From the NCBI RefSeq assembly GCF_000092125.1, contig NC_014212.1, positions 2,938,279 through 3,002,278 on the forward strand: a stretch of DNA of 64,000 nucleotides, written 5' to 3'. Shown here piece after piece: positions 61,008 through 64,000 of this stretch. A program made the translations under genes and the position numbers. Position 1 is the first letter of the stretch. Each line of letters opens with the position of its first letter. The stretch is from Allomeiothermus silvanus DSM 9946 (GTDB lineage Bacteria > Deinococcota > Deinococci > Deinococcales > Thermaceae). The notes beneath the pieces are model-generated. The model saw nothing but the letters and a program-made list of their open reading frames with translations, was not told the DNA's origin and did not search any database.

Positions 61008-63355
61008 AGTACTTTAGCCTGCTGGCATGGTTCGCTATAACTCTTGCAACGAGCGCTTTCGCCGAGACCGCCACCTGGCAAGGGACAATCGCCGGAGTAC
61101 CGGCCTGGGTAACAGTAGTAAGCCCCAACCCCATTCCCGCGGGCGTGCGCGGCCAACCCTGGTGGCGTTGGGGCAACACCCAGACCGATGCGTATGTTTT
61201 CGCTTTTGAAACTCCGCAAAATTCTCGCATGGCGTTGATCTTCGCTAAGACCGGCGATACCCCCGAGGCCCGCCTGTACTTGAAAGCCTGGGGGGCGCAG
61301 CCCATCGCCTTTCGCCTGCAAGCAGACCACCTCGAGCTGACCGACCCCCCTAACCCCGTCCTCACCTTGCGCCCTCAAGGGGGGGGCTGGTTCGTAAACG
61401 GCAAGCCCAACTACCGGCTCACGGTACTCGAGGACGGCCTGGACTGCGACCAGCAGGTAGACCCTGATGGCCAAATCGACATCGAGATCACCGTAGGCAC
61501 CGATGCCCAGGGAGATCCCTTGTGGCAGACCAACCGCCGCCGCCCAGAGGCCGACCCCTACCAAACCACCCGCGGCTGCGAGCGCTTTGGGGCCAATCTG
61601 CGGGCTCAGCCCGAGCTAGCTTTCAAGGTAGCTCCCTCCATCATGCCCACCTTCCCCTTTCTGGGTATCGGACGCGAATCCCCCGACTGGTTCGAGCAAA
61701 ACCCTAATCCGCTGTACCTTGATCTGCGCAACTACACCTTCCGTTTCAGCCCATTCCCGGGCTTTCAAAATGGCGGCATGTACGCCATCAACTCCAGCAC
61801 CTACCCGCCCAAGGTATCCTTTGAGTCACCTTTTGCCTTTTACAACTTCGACCCGGCTACCCGCTACGCTCACCTAGTCGTACGCGGAAGCCGTTTTCCA
61901 GCGGGGGTGCCCTTTGGTCCCGAACCCTACAGACTCGAGCGCACCACCTTCCGTTACTCCTGGAAAACCGATAACCCCACCGTTTGGCGCTACGGGCTGC
62001 ATCTAGCTGGCTTTTATCCCTATCAGGAGACCTATCAGATCGGTGGGCAAAAGTTTACCGCCCCTTCCCCAGCTAACCTAACCCGCTTCGTAGTAGGCCA
62101 GAAATGGCCGATGATCTCCTTCGTCGAAGCCACCCAGGGCTACCCCGGCTCGGAAGGCATCTACTTCTATAGCGCCCAGGCCAACGAACACTGGAACTGG
62201 CTCTCCGGCACCAGCGACGAACCCATCGCGGAACTCGAATCCCCTTATCTACCTAAGGACGATTCCCTGGTGCGCACCTCCGACCGGGCCCTCCCTCCAG
62301 GATTTAGGGGCGAGTACAGCGCAAGCTATTTCCGTGTCCCCCAGCTTTACCTGAGCCCGATTGACCAGCGCGTCCACCTGAGCTGGGCCCAGGGGGGCTT
62401 GTGGAATCTAGGGGATGGCCGGGTACTCCGCACCCACAGCCTCCAAGCCGGGCCCAATGTAGACAGTTGGATCCTGGAGCGTCCAGCTACTGCCCCACCC
62501 TCTCCCCCTCCAAGCACGAAACCCTCTCCCCAAGAGGACACCCCTCGGGCCTACCCGGGCAAGCTCGAGCAGGCTTTGTATGCTCTCAGCGGTTACCTGC
62601 TCTACAGCGGCCCTGACGGCGTAGAGCTACGGCAGGCTAGCTACCAGCTGCAAGCTTTCTCCCTCGATCCCCCCGCCGACCGGGCCAGCTGGCAAGTCTT
62701 CCGCCAACGCATCGCCCCGTTTGCAGGGCGCGACCCGCGCAACCTACGAGCCTGGCTGCAGGCTTTTCCCGGCGCCAGTCTAAACCTGCCGGGCGCCCAG
62801 CTAAGTCAAGTGAGGGCAGTCCCGAGTGGATTTCAGATGGTGCTGAGTACCCCTCGCCCTGTCGGGACGGCGCTAGGCCTGCCTAACCTTCCCGCGGGAA
62901 CCCATCTGCTGCGCTATAACGCGGCCAGCCGTACTTGGAGCCGCCGCCAAGCGGAGACTCCTAAGCTTCAGGGTAGGCTCGAGGCCAAAGATGCGCGGCA
63001 ATTTGAGCCGGCCCGGTTCCGGCTCAGCCTGGAGAACCAGGGCAGCCTCGATTACATAGGGCCCGCCGAGCTATGGGTGGGCAACGAATTGGTAAAAGCC
63101 TGGAGGGGACTCATCGTTCCGGGGGTGGGCCGGTGGTCTGAGGAGTTGGCTTTCTCTCCCCGCGGGAGGGGTTATCAGCCGGTTAGGCTGGTGCTGGGGA
63201 AAAACACCCTCGAGCTCGCTCCGGTCTTTATCACCCCTAACCAACGGGAGGGTATACGACAAGAGTTTAGCGCGAATCCGATGGCTCTGATCCTGCTAGT
63301 GGTGTTCCTCGCCGGAGGGCTTTTGGGTCTATGGCGCGCGTGGAGATGGGTATGA
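61004..63355 (+). CDS. large exported protein with C-terminal membrane anchor
   Basis: 783 residues. A signal peptide (MKYFSLLAWFAITLATSAFA, cut before ETATW) is followed by a long Trp/Tyr/Pro-rich extracellular region. At about 487-510 there is a Pro/Ser linker (ATAPPSPPPSTKPSPQEDTP), then a beta-rich part (RFRLSLENQGSLDYIGPAEL) and a final membrane helix (ALILLVVFLAGGLLGLWRAW). No catalytic motif is recognised. Position suggests a polymer-binding or export function at the cell surface. Confidence 0.7.
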   Translation: MKYFSLLAWFAITLATSAFAETATWQGTIAGVPAWVTVVSPNPIPAGVRGQPWWRWGNTQTDAYVFAFETPQNSRMALIFAKTGDTPEARLYLKAWGAQPIAFRLQADHLELTDPPNPVLTLRPQGGGWFVNGKPNYRLTVLEDGLDCDQQVDPDGQIDIEITVGTDAQGDPLWQTNRRRPEADPYQTTRGCERFGANLRAQPELAFKVAPSIMPTFPFLGIGRESPDWFEQNPNPLYLDLRNYTFRFSPFPGFQNGGMYAINSSTYPPKVSFESPFAFYNFDPATRYAHLVVRGSRFPAGVPFGPEPYRLERTTFRYSWKTDNPTVWRYGLHLAGFYPYQETYQIGGQKFTAPSPANLTRFVVGQKWPMISFVEATQGYPGSEGIYFYSAQANEHWNWLSGTSDEPIAELESPYLPKDDSLVRTSDRALPPGFRGEYSASYFRVPQLYLSPIDQRVHLSWAQGGLWNLGDGRVLRTHSLQAGPNVDSWILERPATAPPSPPPSTKPSPQEDTPRAYPGKLEQALYALSGYLLYSGPDGVELRQASYQLQAFSLDPPADRASWQVFRQRIAPFAGRDPRNLRAWLQAFPGASLNLPGAQLSQVRAVPSGFQMVLSTPRPVGTALGLPNLPAGTHLLRYNAASRTWSRRQAETPKLQGRLEAKDARQFEPARFRLSLENQGSLDYIGPAELWVGNELVKAWRGLIVPGVGRWSEELAFSPRGRGYQPVRLVLGKNTLELAPVFITPNQREGIRQEFSANPMALILLVVFLAGGLLGLWRAWRWV

Positions 63356-63368
63356 ACCGGAGGCAGCA

Positions 63369-64000
63369 ATGACCCCAAGCCGCAGAGATATCCAGCCAGC
63401 CCAGCCTTCAGCAAAGGCCAGGCCACACCCCCTGCAAGAAAGCCAGCTCTCGGCGTTCTGGTTGATCGCAGCAGTCGGGCTTTGCTTCGGTTTGTATTTT
63501 GTGTTGCGTTACGGCGGCCGCTGGGGCGAGATCGACGGGGTGGCCTTCGCCGGAATCATTGCCCGCATGCAGCTTGAGGGCAGGATCGATTACGCCGGGG
63601 CGTACCCGCATGGGTACGCCTATGCCACCTGGGTCAACATGCTCTCTTACTTCACCGGGCGGCCCATCGGCGAGTTAATGCAGGTCTATACACCCATACT
63701 GGGCAATGTGTTCCTGGGGATTTTCGGCTTCGCCGCCTTCCGCCGCTGGCTTGGCTCGGATCGGCTGGGCCTGATCGCTGCTTCGACGCTGTTTCTGGTG
63801 CCAGAGCTAGTGTTTACCGTCTCTCGTGGCAACCACGAGAAGGTCACCGTCGCCCTTACCCTGCTGGCCTCGCTCAGTCTGCTGAAGGGCTTTATGGAAG
63901 CGCAAGCCCGCAACTGGGGGCTCTTCGCAGCTTGGGTGGCAGTCTATTATCTGGTGACCTTTAGCTTAGCTACGCTCAACGTCTTCTTCGGCTCGAGCTT
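63369..64000 (+). CDS. multi-pass membrane protein, 3' end outside the window (possible GT-C or polymerase)
   Basis: 210 residues are visible from ATG 63369 (MTPSRRDIQPAQPSAKARPH). A polar N-terminus is followed by hydrophobic segments (SAFWLIAAVGLCFGLYFVLR; LGNVFLGIFGFAAF; LIAASTLFLVPELVFTV; and a last one near the edge). An acidic site comes between helices 1 and 2: GGRWGEIDGVAFAGIIARMQ. This resembles GT-C membrane glycosyltransferases or O-antigen polymerases, which also have an acidic first loop. Identity unproven. Confidence 0.7.
   Translation, partial: MTPSRRDIQPAQPSAKARPHPLQESQLSAFWLIAAVGLCFGLYFVLRYGGRWGEIDGVAFAGIIARMQLEGRIDYAGAYPHGYAYATWVNMLSYFTGRPIGELMQVYTPILGNVFLGIFGFAAFRRWLGSDRLGLIAASTLFLVPELVFTVSRGNHEKVTVALTLLASLSLLKGFMEAQARNWGLFAAWVAVYYLVTFSLATLNVFFGSS

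Overview
The window is chromosomal DNA of a GC-rich member of the Thermaceae, most likely Meiothermus or a close relative. The ribosomal proteins read almost like Thermus thermophilus (L17 of 118 aa, 405-aa EF-Tu with the Thermus-type loop insertion, L24 with a zinc ribbon). The gene order rpsL-rpsG-fusA-tuf-rpsJ running straight into S10-spc-alpha also fits. S4 lacks the zinc cysteines of the Thermus protein, and the window carries several insertion sequences and a Deinococcus-type DdrO/IrrE pair. I see no rRNA, tRNA, tmRNA or CRISPR array.

Region 1 (1-1731) holds the tail of an unknown gene and three small minus-strand genes (a membrane-anchored protein, a zinc-ribbon protein, a DUF402 protein). 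Region 2 (1700-21900, minus strand) is the fused str-S10-spc-alpha super-operon. It is driven by a strong sigma-70-type promoter at 21869-21897, has a structured leader ahead of rpsL, and ends at a terminator at 1700-1731. It carries 26 ribosomal protein genes plus fusA, tuf, secY, adk, map, infA and rpoA. Structured RNA candidates lie upstream of rpsL, rpsD, rplB and tuf.

Region 3 (21914-25325) is a nest of insertion sequences beside the str promoter. An IS481-type element is interrupted by an ISAs1-type element (1189 bp, perfect 9-bp target duplication) and by an IS701-type element (1086 bp, CTAG-type target). Region 4 (25417-33215) is ordinary housekeeping and metabolism: a 2-oxoadipate dioxygenase-like enzyme, an LEA-like protein, a Sco1-type copper chaperone, MazG and Nudix hydrolases, a PfpI-type protein, a class III aminotransferase and an MFS exporter.

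Region 5 (33216-35500) looks like a DdrO/IrrE DNA-damage switch. It has an XRE repressor closely resembling Deinococcus DdrO, an HEXXH metallopeptidase, and two 17-bp palindromes resembling the Deinococcus radiation/desiccation response motif in the intergenic region divergent to a small unknown gene. Nudix, SDR and folE genes follow.

Region 6 (37869-64000, plus strand) is a large exopolysaccharide locus in three transcription units starting near 37840, 50376 and 55167. It encodes at least ten glycosyltransferases, a flippase fused to a glycosyltransferase, enzymes for a 3-amino-3,6-dideoxy sugar, enzymes for a CDP-activated C-methylated sugar, a TolC-like outer membrane protein, a large exported protein and a truncated multi-pass membrane protein. 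All three promoters share one layout: two 7-bp direct repeats 11 bp apart, then exactly 10 bp, then a TAnnnT -10 box. This looks like a Pho-box-type activator regulon controlling the whole locus. A GC-rich dispersed repeat (core TTTCGCCG...GGGGTGG) occurs in and between genes, including in-frame inside two coding sequences.
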